NCBI GenBank assembly: GCA_902489185.1
Contig: CABTZC010000048.1
Span: 1 to 10,118 of the forward strand
Source of the DNA: an uncultured Brevibacterium sp.
GTDB taxonomy: Bacteria > Actinomycetota > Actinomycetes > Actinomycetales > Brevibacteriaceae
Length of the DNA: 10,118 bases
Direction of reading: 5' to 3'
The position numbers and the translations under genes are program-made. The notes under the pieces were generated by a model that worked only from the letters and a program-made list of their open reading frames with translations, did not search any database and had not been told where the DNA came from. Shown here piece after piece: positions 1-6,170 of this stretch (within the stretch, counting starts at the first letter, position 1; each line of letters starts with the position of its first letter).

Positions 1-174
1 GAAACCGCTGCTGCTGAAGAAGCTGACGCAGCCGACGAGAAGGTCGACGAAGCTGCTGAAGCGAAGGCTGAAGCTCCAGCTGACGTTGACTCCGGTGCTC
101 AGGAAGACGAAGCACAGGCTGAGGCTGACGAGGCTGCTGAAGAAGCAGACGAAAAGGCTGAAGAAGCCAAGTAA
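1..174 (+). CDS. C-terminal acidic Ala/Glu-rich tail of an unidentified protein (5' truncated by window)
   Basis: The reading frame is open from the first base to a TAA at 172-174, giving 57 residues. Of these 21 are Ala, 16 Glu and 8 Asp, with a few Lys and almost no hydrophobic residues, so the tail is probably disordered or a single charged helix. No catalytic domain lies inside the window, so the protein cannot be named. In actinobacteria such tails are known on some ribosomal proteins (for example bS16 and bL17) and on trigger factor. The strong terminator 13 bases after the stop shows it is the last gene of its transcription unit, which argues mildly against bS16, since rpsP is normally followed by co-transcribed genes. 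The gene converges on the nitroreductase gene downstream. The coding call is firm; the identity is open. Confidence 0.8.
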   Translation, partial: ETAAAEEADAADEKVDEAAEAKAEAPADVDSGAQEDEAQAEADEAAEEADEKAEEAK

Positions 175-186
175 GGTTTCTCACGC

Positions 187-227
187 AAGAGCCCGTTCAC
201 CGTTTGGTGGACGGGCTCTTTCTTTTG
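187..227 (+). terminator. Strong intrinsic terminator after the acidic-tail gene
   Basis: AAGAGCCCGT (187-196) and ACGGGCTCTT (211-220) form a perfect 10-bp stem. It extends inward through a T-G wobble and CACC/GGTG to a GTTT loop, about 15 bp in all. The stem is followed by the T-rich run TCTTTTGT. It lies 13 bases after the upstream stop and 17 bases short of the end of the convergent nitroreductase gene. Read on the minus strand the stem has no good U-tract, so it may stop the opposing operon only weakly. Confidence 0.93.
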
Positions 228-244
228 TGCGTCCGTTCGTGGTT

Positions 245-1339
245 TTACTCAACCAGGCGATGTGACTTGGGAACCTCGCCCGTGGACTCACCCACAGAGA
301 ACACAGCGAACGGAACAAAGTTGCCGTGTGGATCGGTGCGCCGCAAAACATCGCACAGCATGGCAGCAGACAACGGCGTGTCCTTGAGCTGCGACTCGAC
401 GGCAACCCGGAGCCCATGACGAGCAAGAATCAGCCACAGCCGCAGCAGGTCCCGCCCAGCCTGCACCCATTCCTCTGCACTGACCTGCGATGCGTGACCG
501 CTGTGTAGCGCCAACACCAGCCGGTCCGGTGCTTTGCGGGAAGCGAACGTGGGCAACATGGTGCTCCACACGCCGGTGCGGGATACCGTGTTCAAGAGCG
601 TGTCGCTGCCCGCTTTGATGAGACGGGCCCCGGTGCGCGCCACCGCCCGAGGTATCCGCAACGTTTCTGCGGTAAGCCCGTCCTGGTAGTAACGCGGGTC
701 GGTGTCGTCCAAGCGCAGCCATTCCAAGGTTTCGTCCAATGCTTCCCGAGGTGCAAGCGCCGCCGCCTGCGCGTACCGGGAGGCGTCGCTCCAGACGGGT
801 TCCGGAATCTGTGCGCTGGCAATAGGGCCCGAGGTGTACGCGAAGTTGGTCCGAGCGAACTGGGCGAGTGCCTCCTCCAGACGGTCGGTGCGTGGCACTA
901 ACTTGCCACGGTCCACCTGACGGTCTGACACCTCGGCGGGTTCAAAACTGGCCCCGCTGTCGGTTTCACGCGTACCCACACCCGCGCCCGGCGAAGGGGC
1001 ACTGTTGCTTTCAGCGCCACATTCGCCGACCTCGGCGACGTCTAACTCAAGCCAGATACCGTGTCCCTCGCCCAGGACGCGCACCTGCTCAATGCGCGCA
1101 CCTTCCACGCCGAGGGCGATGTTAGCCGCTTCAACCCAACAGCCCAGGGAGAGGCCGAGGTCCATGGCGTGTGGGTCGGTTACGGGGAGTGTGCGCTCAG
1201 GGTCGACGCGCACGGTGAGGGAGGCGCGCGACTCGGACAACGAACTCACCTGGGGCACCCACGGCTGCGTGTTGTGTGCGCTGGGCGCCCAACCGGCGAT
1301 TGCGAAAACTCGTTCGAAAGTGGCCTCGGAGAAGCTCAC
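245..1339 (-). CDS. Nitroreductase-family flavoprotein, Acg-like
   Basis: This 364-residue protein starts at a GTG (1339-1337) that overlaps the TGA of the upstream gene in a GTGA junction. An AAAGG lies 7 bases before the start. The N-terminal motif WAPSAHNTQPW (residues 17-27) is the FMN-phosphate-binding signature of the nitroreductase fold as seen in Acg-type proteins. It is followed by an RTLPVTDPHAMDLGLSLG stretch (49-66) and, near the C-terminus, by a helix ending in ARHGL that resembles the second half of the fold. These proteins bind FMN and reduce or oxidise small molecules with NAD(P)H; in biosynthetic clusters relatives also oxidise azolines or dipeptides. Here the substrate is unknown. 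Residues about 107-140 are a low-complexity Ser/Gly/Glu insert, probably a flexible loop. No signal peptide is seen, so it should be cytoplasmic. It is the last gene of the four-gene operon. The family call is confident, the role is not. Confidence 0.85.
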   Translation of the reverse strand: MSFSEATFERVFAIAGWAPSAHNTQPWVPQVSSLSESRASLTVRVDPERTLPVTDPHAMDLGLSLGCWVEAANIALGVEGARIEQVRVLGEGHGIWLELDVAEVGECGAESNSAPSPGAGVGTRETDSGASFEPAEVSDRQVDRGKLVPRTDRLEEALAQFARTNFAYTSGPIASAQIPEPVWSDASRYAQAAALAPREALDETLEWLRLDDTDPRYYQDGLTAETLRIPRAVARTGARLIKAGSDTLLNTVSRTGVWSTMLPTFASRKAPDRLVLALHSGHASQVSAEEWVQAGRDLLRLWLILARHGLRVAVESQLKDTPLSAAMLCDVLRRTDPHGNFVPFAVFSVGESTGEVPKSHRLVE

Positions 1340-2484
1340 GTGTGCACCTTTCGGAGAAAGAATCGGATGTCGTGGAGCGGGTGGCCGCCGGCCTTGCGCG
1401 GGATTGCCTCGGAGCCGGGGTTGTCCTCGCCTATAAACGTAATTCTAAGACGGCGGTAGTTTTTGCGGATCAAAGTGGCAAACATGTGGCGCGCTAACAG
1501 TGACACGACCCCGCGCCCCTGCATAGACGGGCGGGAGCCCTGAATGATGAGAACTGCGTCCTTCGCCGAGGTCGTTGACCGCTGCAGTAATAGGCGCTCC
1601 CGTAACAACCGTGCGGCGAAGGTGGGAGAGAGGGCGCCGTTGGTTGTGCGTAGATGCTCGACCGGGTCAGGGACAGTGAGGATGAACCCGGCGACAGGGG
1701 CGGATTCTTCTGCACCCACTTCTTGGGCCGCCACGATCAGTCCGGGATCCATGAGCAACTCCAGGCCACTGGTCTGTGACGCGAACTGTTCTGTGGAAAT
1801 AGGCGTGTAGTAGGGGAGTGGGTCGAACGCTTCGTTGAGCGTGGGCAACACGCGGTTCAAAACCTTCCTCACCCCCAACCGGCCGGGACTCAGTAGCTCG
1901 ACTCCCACCTCGGCGAACTCTTGCGGCGCGGGCGCCGTAGCCCGCTTCGCCGGTACATTACCCAAGTCCACTTCCCACGTACGGCCACCGCTGAACGGGG
2001 AGAATCCGCTGGTCTCGAACGCGTGGGACACCAGGGGCGAGTTCCACGCGGAGTCAAAGAAGCCCGGGTGTTCGTGGCCAGCGACAACAACGCCTCCGGT
2101 CTCGTTGGGCAGGAGCGAAACGGGCCCCATGATGTGCGTCTTGCCGGTGTGGGCGGCGTGCTCGTCTACCTCGGCCATGAGCGCTTCAAACGCGTCCCGG
2201 TGTGCAAACTCCAAGGCCCCAAACAGCAGGGTGGGAAAGCCGAGTTTTGCGTCCATATCGGGGTGCGCATGCACGGTACACCGGCCCACAACCGCGCCAC
2301 CAGCGTCGCGGGCCAGCAACAACGTTACCGGGCCGGGAAACCACGACTTGCCCCGGTGCCACGCCACCATGTCGGAACGTAGCAGCGGGACCCGGGAAGC
2401 CACCTCGGCGGGGGTCATCCACGCTGGAACCGCGCAGAACTCACGCAGCTGAGTGCGCGTTTTCACCTGTTCGACGGTGATCAC
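1336..2484 (-). CDS. GNAT-superfamily acyltransferase-like protein, two-lobed (YghO-like)
   Basis: I place the start at the GTG at 2484-2482, which overlaps the TGA of the preceding gene as GTGA, giving 382 residues. The frame stays open further upstream, but a longer start would overlap the preceding gene by over 100 bases with Arg/His-rich, unnatural sequence. The protein resembles large GNAT-like proteins of the E. coli YghO type. The first half has a conserved-looking stretch with FGALEF (88-93), MGPVSLLPNETGGVVV (119-134) and ETSGF (157-161). The second half has NEAFDPLPYYTPI (217-229), GFILTVPDP (266-274), an acetyl-CoA-loop-like QGRGVVSLL (322-330) and EDNPGSEA (353-360). Related folds include N-acyl amino acid synthases such as FeeM. 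The acyl donor and the acceptor amine are unknown here. Its tight coupling on both sides says it acts in the same pathway as its neighbours. Confidence 0.72.
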   Translation of the reverse strand: MITVEQVKTRTQLREFCAVPAWMTPAEVASRVPLLRSDMVAWHRGKSWFPGPVTLLLARDAGGAVVGRCTVHAHPDMDAKLGFPTLLFGALEFAHRDAFEALMAEVDEHAAHTGKTHIMGPVSLLPNETGGVVVAGHEHPGFFDSAWNSPLVSHAFETSGFSPFSGGRTWEVDLGNVPAKRATAPAPQEFAEVGVELLSPGRLGVRKVLNRVLPTLNEAFDPLPYYTPISTEQFASQTSGLELLMDPGLIVAAQEVGAEESAPVAGFILTVPDPVEHLRTTNGALSPTFAARLLRERLLLQRSTTSAKDAVLIIQGSRPSMQGRGVVSLLARHMFATLIRKNYRRLRITFIGEDNPGSEAIPRKAGGHPLHDIRFFLRKVHT

Positions 2485-2930
2485 GGGAGTTCCGTGCCGG
2501 GTGTGGTCGTTTCGCCGGGGAGTTCCGTGAAGCGGTCGATCATTCCGGTGAGGCCGTCCTCGGCCCGGAAGATGCCGTTCGAGTAGCCCCATTCGTTGGC
2601 CTCGTAAATACGGATAAACCCGCCTTTAGCTGGGGATTTGTCGCCTTTTCCTACCAGCCAGTGCATGATTTCGTGGTGCTCTTGCGTGCGGGCAAATCGC
2701 ATGAGGTCATCGCGGGATTGGAACACCACAACCAGGCCGATCCGTTTGGGAAACTCGTAGTAACTGCGGTGCCACAGGTAGCCGGGTGCGTGCTTGAGGG
2801 CGCGGGCAAGCTTGGCCCAGCGGCGCACCTGCTCGAGCATGTCCAAGACCGACCGGTACTCGTTGCACCCCAAGAACAGAGCGTTGCCCTGCCCCTGCGG
2901 TGGGGTTTGCGAAAAGTCACGTGTACGCAT
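2481..2930 (-). CDS. Small uncharacterised protein, possibly DUF4188/ABM-like alpha+beta barrel
   Basis: This 149-residue protein has an ATG at 2930-2928 with AGGAG at 2940-2936, five bases upstream, so the start is well supported. It ends in a GTGA overlap with the next gene. I do not firmly recognise the family. The pattern is a helix (VRRWAKLARAL, about 36-46), a strand with GYLWHRSYYEFPKRIGLVVVF (about 50-70), a helix SRDDLMRFARTQEHHEIMHWL (72-92) and a strand GGFIRIYEA (about 102-110). That order fits a ferredoxin-like alpha+beta barrel such as DUF4188 or antibiotic-biosynthesis-monooxygenase proteins, several of which bind haem or act on small ligands. His and Tyr residues in the middle (HRSYY, EHHEIMHW) could line a ligand pocket; this is inference. 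No membrane segment or signal peptide is seen. The gene begins 51 bases after the adenylate-forming enzyme. Confidence 0.7.
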   Translation of the reverse strand: MRTRDFSQTPPQGQGNALFLGCNEYRSVLDMLEQVRRWAKLARALKHAPGYLWHRSYYEFPKRIGLVVVFQSRDDLMRFARTQEHHEIMHWLVGKGDKSPAKGGFIRIYEANEWGYSNGIFRAEDGLTGMIDRFTELPGETTTPGTELP

Positions 2931-2981
2931 GTGTGCTCCTGTTGCTGTTTTAGAGGGTTACGTGGGCTGTGGTCGGGCCGG

Positions 2982-4586
2982 CTAGGACTTCATAAGGTAG
3001 GTGTTTTTGATCTTCTTGTTGGCCTCCGCGAACGGACCCGTTCCGTGGTCGTGAAGCTCAATGCGAATGTCGGCCGCGGACGGGTCCTCCTCCAGGGACT
3101 GTTTGAAGTCACGCGACACCGCGGACAAGTGCTCAAGAATGCCCGTGGTGAGCGCGGTGCGCATCTGTTCGCGCTGGTCAGCGTCCAGGTTTTCCGCCGC
3201 CGAGGTGCCCCGCAGCTGGATGTGCAAGGTAGGTCGCATCTCCAAGGCGCCCGTGTCACGAAGCTCAATTCGGAACGAATCAATCAGTGGTGCGTAGCGC
3301 TCATCGCGGTACAAGCCGTTCTCAACGTCCAACGGGTAAATGTTGGCGCCCATGTACGAAATCGTGGAATCCGAACGACCAAACAGCAACACGAACGGCA
3401 GGCGCATTCCCTGACGCTTGAACGCCTCAGACAAGCGGTGCGCTAAATGCGGGAATGCGCGCGTGATGTTTACCATGTCGTCAAAGCTCATGAGTGTGGC
3501 CTCATCACCGATGTTGTAGCGAAGCCGGGGGCTCATCACCGCCGATGAGTTAATCGTGACAATAAGCTCATTGTCTTCAGTTGTTTCCAAGAAGGTCTCA
3601 AGCGGGTTGTACTGGAAAATCATGGGAACGCGTGATTCGTCGTCGCCCAGCAGGGCCGTGCGGAAGTCGTTGTTGCGTGTCAGCTCTTTGCGGATCTCAA
3701 CAGCCACATCCGTTTCGCCTGCCATCCCGATTGTCAGATCAGAGGCCCCGTAACCGGAGTACACGCGATTGAACCGCTTCTCCACGTGCTCACGCAGGCC
3801 CTCTGTCATGGCTTCGCCGCCCACGAACCCGTTCAAGGTGAACTGGTCCCAGTATTCCGGTCCGCGTTCGGTGTCGTTGTCCATGTAGTCGACCAGGTGC
3901 TTGAGGAACGGAGGATAAGCACTGATGAGGTATGTGTGACCCGGTCCAAAGTGTTCCAACGTGTCAATGATCTTCTCTAGATCAGGGCCCGTGTTTTTCA
4001 CCATGGCAACCTTGGCCATGGCGAGCCCAGTATTGGTTCCCGTGGCCCAAGCACCCATGGAAAACGCGTTGATACAGAACAGATCACGCGAACCGAACAG
4101 GAACGTCACGTACCCGGCAACATTGCGGTGGACCGTATCCAGTTCCTTCTTCGATCGCATCCAGTTAAACGGTTTGCCCGATGACCCGGATGATTCATCG
4201 ACGACCGTGCCTACAGTCTCAATGGTCCCATTCCAACACCGGTCATCTTCGGAATACTGAGTGACATAGTCCTGTTTATTTGTCGCAGGGTAGTTTTGCA
4301 GATCCCACCACGTGAATTCGTAGTCGTTTTCAACTAAATAGTCTTGATACGCCGGAACATCCAGGGATGCCTGCTGGCAGATCATCCACGCGTTGAGCCG
4401 GGCAATGCGTTCAAGGCCCGGCTGGTAATTGCGCGCCGTGTACCGCCAAATGGCGGGGTGTACACGGTACGCCTTATATGCGGTGGTCAAGCCCATATTG
4501 GTCAAACGCAACAGGGCCTGGCGGGCGATATTGATGGGTCCACGTTTGATGGTGGGCTTGCGCAGTGCTGGACGCGTTTCTCTCAT
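2982..4586 (-). CDS. PaaK-like adenylate-forming enzyme (phenylacetate-CoA ligase superfamily)
   Basis: This 534-residue cytoplasmic protein belongs to the ANL superfamily, nearest in appearance to PaaK/CapK proteins. Visible motifs in order are the ATP-phosphate loop ESSGSSGKP (131-139), YGASD (279-283, the YGxTE position, with Asp for Glu), YNIGDEA (357-363, the Y-x-x-GD position), GRSD (403-406) and GANIYP (413-418), the typical PaaK hinge region. The C-terminus ends NKKIKNTYLMKS, where a lysine could serve as the A10-type adenylation residue. Such enzymes activate a carboxylic acid as acyl-AMP and pass it to CoA or another acceptor. The N-terminal 60 residues are basic and lack a clear hydrophobic signal. 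The ATG at 4586 has no Shine-Dalgarno sequence, but a TAGGTT box lies 7 bases upstream, suggesting a leaderless mRNA. It is the first gene of the minus-strand operon. The substrate cannot be read from sequence. Confidence 0.88.
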   Translation of the reverse strand: MRETRPALRKPTIKRGPINIARQALLRLTNMGLTTAYKAYRVHPAIWRYTARNYQPGLERIARLNAWMICQQASLDVPAYQDYLVENDYEFTWWDLQNYPATNKQDYVTQYSEDDRCWNGTIETVGTVVDESSGSSGKPFNWMRSKKELDTVHRNVAGYVTFLFGSRDLFCINAFSMGAWATGTNTGLAMAKVAMVKNTGPDLEKIIDTLEHFGPGHTYLISAYPPFLKHLVDYMDNDTERGPEYWDQFTLNGFVGGEAMTEGLREHVEKRFNRVYSGYGASDLTIGMAGETDVAVEIRKELTRNNDFRTALLGDDESRVPMIFQYNPLETFLETTEDNELIVTINSSAVMSPRLRYNIGDEATLMSFDDMVNITRAFPHLAHRLSEAFKRQGMRLPFVLLFGRSDSTISYMGANIYPLDVENGLYRDERYAPLIDSFRIELRDTGALEMRPTLHIQLRGTSAAENLDADQREQMRTALTTGILEHLSAVSRDFKQSLEEDPSAADIRIELHDHGTGPFAEANKKIKNTYLMKS

Positions 4587-4593
4587 GTGACCA

Positions 4594-4599
4594 AACCTA
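4594..4599 (-). promoter_or_regulatory. Putative -10 box for the minus-strand operon (leaderless start)
   Basis: On the minus strand TAGGTT (4599-4594) matches the actinobacterial TANNNT -10 pattern and lies exactly 7 bases before the ATG at 4586. Transcription would then begin at or next to the A of the start codon. No purine-rich ribosome binding site is present, which fits leaderless translation, common in actinobacteria. No convincing -35 is seen at the expected distance. Confidence 0.5.
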
Positions 4600-4607
4600 G
4601 TGCGCAG

Positions 4608-4649
4608 GTGTGAGATTTGACTAGAAGTCGCTTGTCAAAACTGTCACAC
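4608..4649. promoter_or_regulatory. Interrupted inverted repeat, candidate operator between divergent genes
   Basis: The left half has GTGTGA (4608-4613) and TTTGAC (4616-4621). The right half has GTCAAA (4634-4639) and TCACAC (4644-4649). The two TTTGAC/GTCAAA arms are perfect complements 12 bases apart, and the outer GTGTGA/TCACAC arms are also perfect complements, with 2 bases between arms on one side and 4 on the other. It covers the region where both divergent promoters should have their upstream elements, so one dimeric regulator could control the whole five-gene cluster. No regulator gene lies in the window. Confidence 0.5.
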
Positions 4650-4652
4650 GGG

Positions 4653-4658
4653 TAACGT
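4653..4658 (+). promoter_or_regulatory. Putative -10 box for the acyl-CoA-dehydrogenase-like gene
   Basis: TAACGT fits the TANNNT pattern, with TTGTCA at 4632-4637 as a possible -35 at a short 15-base spacing. Transcription would start near 4665 and give a leader of about 20 bases containing the AAAGGA ribosome binding site at 4672-4677. The short spacing makes this a weak call. Confidence 0.35.
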
Positions 4659-4684
4659 GGGACGTGAAACGAAAGGAAACCTTC

Positions 4685-5836
4685 ATGAACGAAATTCTGT
4701 CTCCCCAGCTTCTTGACACGCTACGTGAACGTGCACCCCGCTATGACGCGAACAATGAGTTCTGTTTCGAGGACATGGAAGACCTGCGGGCAGCAGGGTA
4801 CCTCACCATGTTGGTTCCTGAATCCTTTGGCGGAGCGGGTATGAGCGTTGCCGAGGTCTCCCGCGTCCAACGCACGCTTGCTCAGGCCGCGCCAGCAACC
4901 GCGCTCGCCTTCAACATGCACCAGATCATCGTGGGGCTGTGCGCGCGTTTGCACCGCGCGGGCGATTCGACCACCGACTGGGTCTTGCGCGACGCGATGG
5001 ACGGGCACATTTTCGCGTTCGGAATCAGCGAAGCCGGTAACGACTCTGTTCTGTTCGACTCCGCCACCGAGGCCGTCCCCACTGATGACGGCTACAAGCT
5101 CACGGGCACCAAGATCTTCACGTCCCTGTCGCCAGTGTGGACGCGCCTGGTTGTCCACGCTCGCGTGAAGGACACAGACCAGCTGGTGTTCGGTTTCATC
5201 GACCGAGACTCAGAAGGTATTGACATCAAGGACGACTGGGACACCTTGGGCATGCGTGCCACCCAGTCGTGTACAACGGTCCTGAACAACGTGCTCCTGC
5301 CACATGACCGCGTTGCCACACACACGCCCGTTGGGCCCAATGACAACCCGTTTGTGTTCGGGATTTTCGGGTGCTTCGAACTGTTCTTGGGCAGTGTGTA
5401 CAACGGTATTGGTGAACGTGCTGTCTCCCTGGCCAGCGAGATCGTCCAGAAGCGCATGTCCCGAGCCAAAGGCGCCCCGTACTCCAAGGACCCCGACATT
5501 CGTTGGCAGATCGCATCAGCAGCAATCCTCATGGATGGCGCTAGCCTGCAGCTAGAAAAGCTCACGGAGGACTTTGACCTGGTGGGCACTGACCGGGATC
5601 CGAACTACGGCATGAAGTGGTTCCTGCACTTTTCGGCGGCGAAGAATAGGTCGGCCGAGGCGGCAAAGAGCGCCGTCGACACTGCCCTTCGCGTGTGTGG
5701 GGGTTCGCAGTACTATTCGCGCAGTGAACTCCAGCGCTTGTACCGGGATGTCCTGGCGGGAATCTACCAGCCAAGTGACAACGAGAGCCTGCACACTGCG
5801 TACGGCAACGCACTCTTGGGCCCAATCGAGGATTAA
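4685..5836 (+). CDS. Acyl-CoA dehydrogenase-family flavoprotein
   Basis: I choose the ATG at 4685, giving 383 residues, because AAAGGA (4672-4677) lies 7 bases upstream; the frame is also open from a GTG at 4664, which would place that site inside the gene. The fold signature is clear: LVPESFGGAGMS (43-54), AFGISEAGNDSVLF (111-124), GYKLTGTKIFTS (136-147) and a C-terminal FAD/dimer helix region with RVCGGSQYYSRSELQRLYRDV (336-356). The family are FAD enzymes that introduce an alpha-beta double bond into acyl thioesters, and relatives oxidise carrier-bound aminoacyl groups or hydroxylate substrates. At the place where many members have the catalytic Glu in IYEGT this protein reads IYQPS (360-364), so Q362 replaces that Glu; E367 lies nearby. 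The base may sit elsewhere, as in isovaleryl-CoA dehydrogenase, or the chemistry may differ. It diverges from the PaaK-like operon and probably acts with it. Confidence 0.9.
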   Translation: MNEILSPQLLDTLRERAPRYDANNEFCFEDMEDLRAAGYLTMLVPESFGGAGMSVAEVSRVQRTLAQAAPATALAFNMHQIIVGLCARLHRAGDSTTDWVLRDAMDGHIFAFGISEAGNDSVLFDSATEAVPTDDGYKLTGTKIFTSLSPVWTRLVVHARVKDTDQLVFGFIDRDSEGIDIKDDWDTLGMRATQSCTTVLNNVLLPHDRVATHTPVGPNDNPFVFGIFGCFELFLGSVYNGIGERAVSLASEIVQKRMSRAKGAPYSKDPDIRWQIASAAILMDGASLQLEKLTEDFDLVGTDRDPNYGMKWFLHFSAAKNRSAEAAKSAVDTALRVCGGSQYYSRSELQRLYRDVLAGIYQPSDNESLHTAYGNALLGPIED

Positions 5837-6035
5837 CCGGGCCCAGGACTAAGGGGTGCCCAGGATCTGAAGCTCACTTTGCGCCGTCTGGACTCGGCTA
5901 CTCCATCCGGGGTGCCCCCCGCCGAGCAAATCTGCGCACACAGAATCACTTCCTTACTTCGCAATGAGTCCATACCCGAGCCACATGGGAGCCGAGTGCC
6001 CGTGGTCACCTCCTCACACCTCGGCGGGGTTTCTG
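5837..6035. other. Non-coding stretch after the dehydrogenase gene with weak hairpins
   Basis: No credible gene is visible here. TGGGCCC (5817-5823) and GGGCCCA (5839-5845) bracket the stop codon as a 7-bp hairpin without a U-tract. CTCGGC (5893-5898) pairs with GCCGAG (5921-5926), and GCCGAG (5991-5996) pairs with CTCGGC (6020-6025); the latter is followed by GGGGTTTCT and might be a poor terminator. GGGGTGCCC occurs twice (5853-5861 and 5909-5917). None is convincing alone. Confidence 0.4.
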
Positions 6036-6040
6036 AGTAA

Positions 6041-6085
6041 TTTCGCTACAGTCCAGCTCGAATTAGCAGGTCGAGTGTAGCTAAA
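6041..6085. repeat. Palindromic element, copy 1 (degenerate)
   Basis: TTTCGCTACAGTC (6041-6053) faces GAGTGTAGCTAAA (6073-6085), an inverted partner with two mismatches. Inside, CTCGA (6057-6061) pairs with TCGAG (6071-6075). The first 15 bases are identical to copy 2 at 6136-6150, and both elements continue into AAAAGCG or its equivalent after the right arm. The shared arms show that the two copies have a common origin. The function is unknown. Confidence 0.75.
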
Positions 6086-6091
6086 AGCGGC

Positions 6092-6140
6092 CGAAATGGT
6101 GACCTGGATCACTAAATGGGGGTGATCTGAGGTCATTTCG
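6092..6140. repeat. Imperfect inverted repeat between the two palindromic elements
   Basis: CGAAA (6092-6096) pairs with TTTCG (6136-6140), TGACCT (6100-6105) with AGGTCA (6130-6135), and ATCAC (6108-6112) with GTGAT (6122-6126). This makes about 16 bp with small internal bulges. Its right arm overlaps the left arm of palindromic copy 2, so the two structures could not form together. Confidence 0.6.
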
Positions 6141-6170
6141 CTACAGTCCAAAGATTCGACTGTAGCGAAA
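6136..6170. repeat. Palindromic element, copy 2 (perfect 13-bp arms)
   Basis: TTTCGCTACAGTC (6136-6148) and GACTGTAGCGAAA (6158-6170) are perfect reverse complements with a 9-base spacer. It lacks a U-tract on either side, so it is not a standard terminator. It ends 168 bases before the glyA start and upstream of the likely glyA promoter, which would fit a DNA-level element or the processed remnant of a short intergenic repeat. Confidence 0.85.

Noticed and set aside
1835..2452. Plus-strand open frame of 205 codons
   Set aside because: It is antisense to the GNAT-like gene and its Ser/Pro/Ala-rich composition is that of a frame shadow in GC-rich DNA.
2485..2592. Longer start for the GNAT-like gene, adding 36 residues
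   Set aside because: The extension is Arg/His/Gly-rich, lies wholly within the preceding gene, and the GTG at 2484 makes a clean GTGA overlap.
2661..3446. Plus-strand open frame of 261 codons
   Set aside because: It lies antisense to two well-supported minus-strand genes, spans their junction and has no recognisable motif.
4617..4645. TTGACT as a standard -35 for the dehydrogenase gene
   Set aside because: The base run 17 positions further (ACTGTC) is not a -10; the better -10 at 4653 is too far away.
245..5836. NRPS/PKS-type cluster
   Set aside because: No carrier-protein Ser motif, condensation domain or ketosynthase is present in the window; a carrier could lie outside it.
6041..6170. 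CRISPR array
   Set aside because: Only two copies, each palindromic in itself with spacers of different lengths, and no cas genes.
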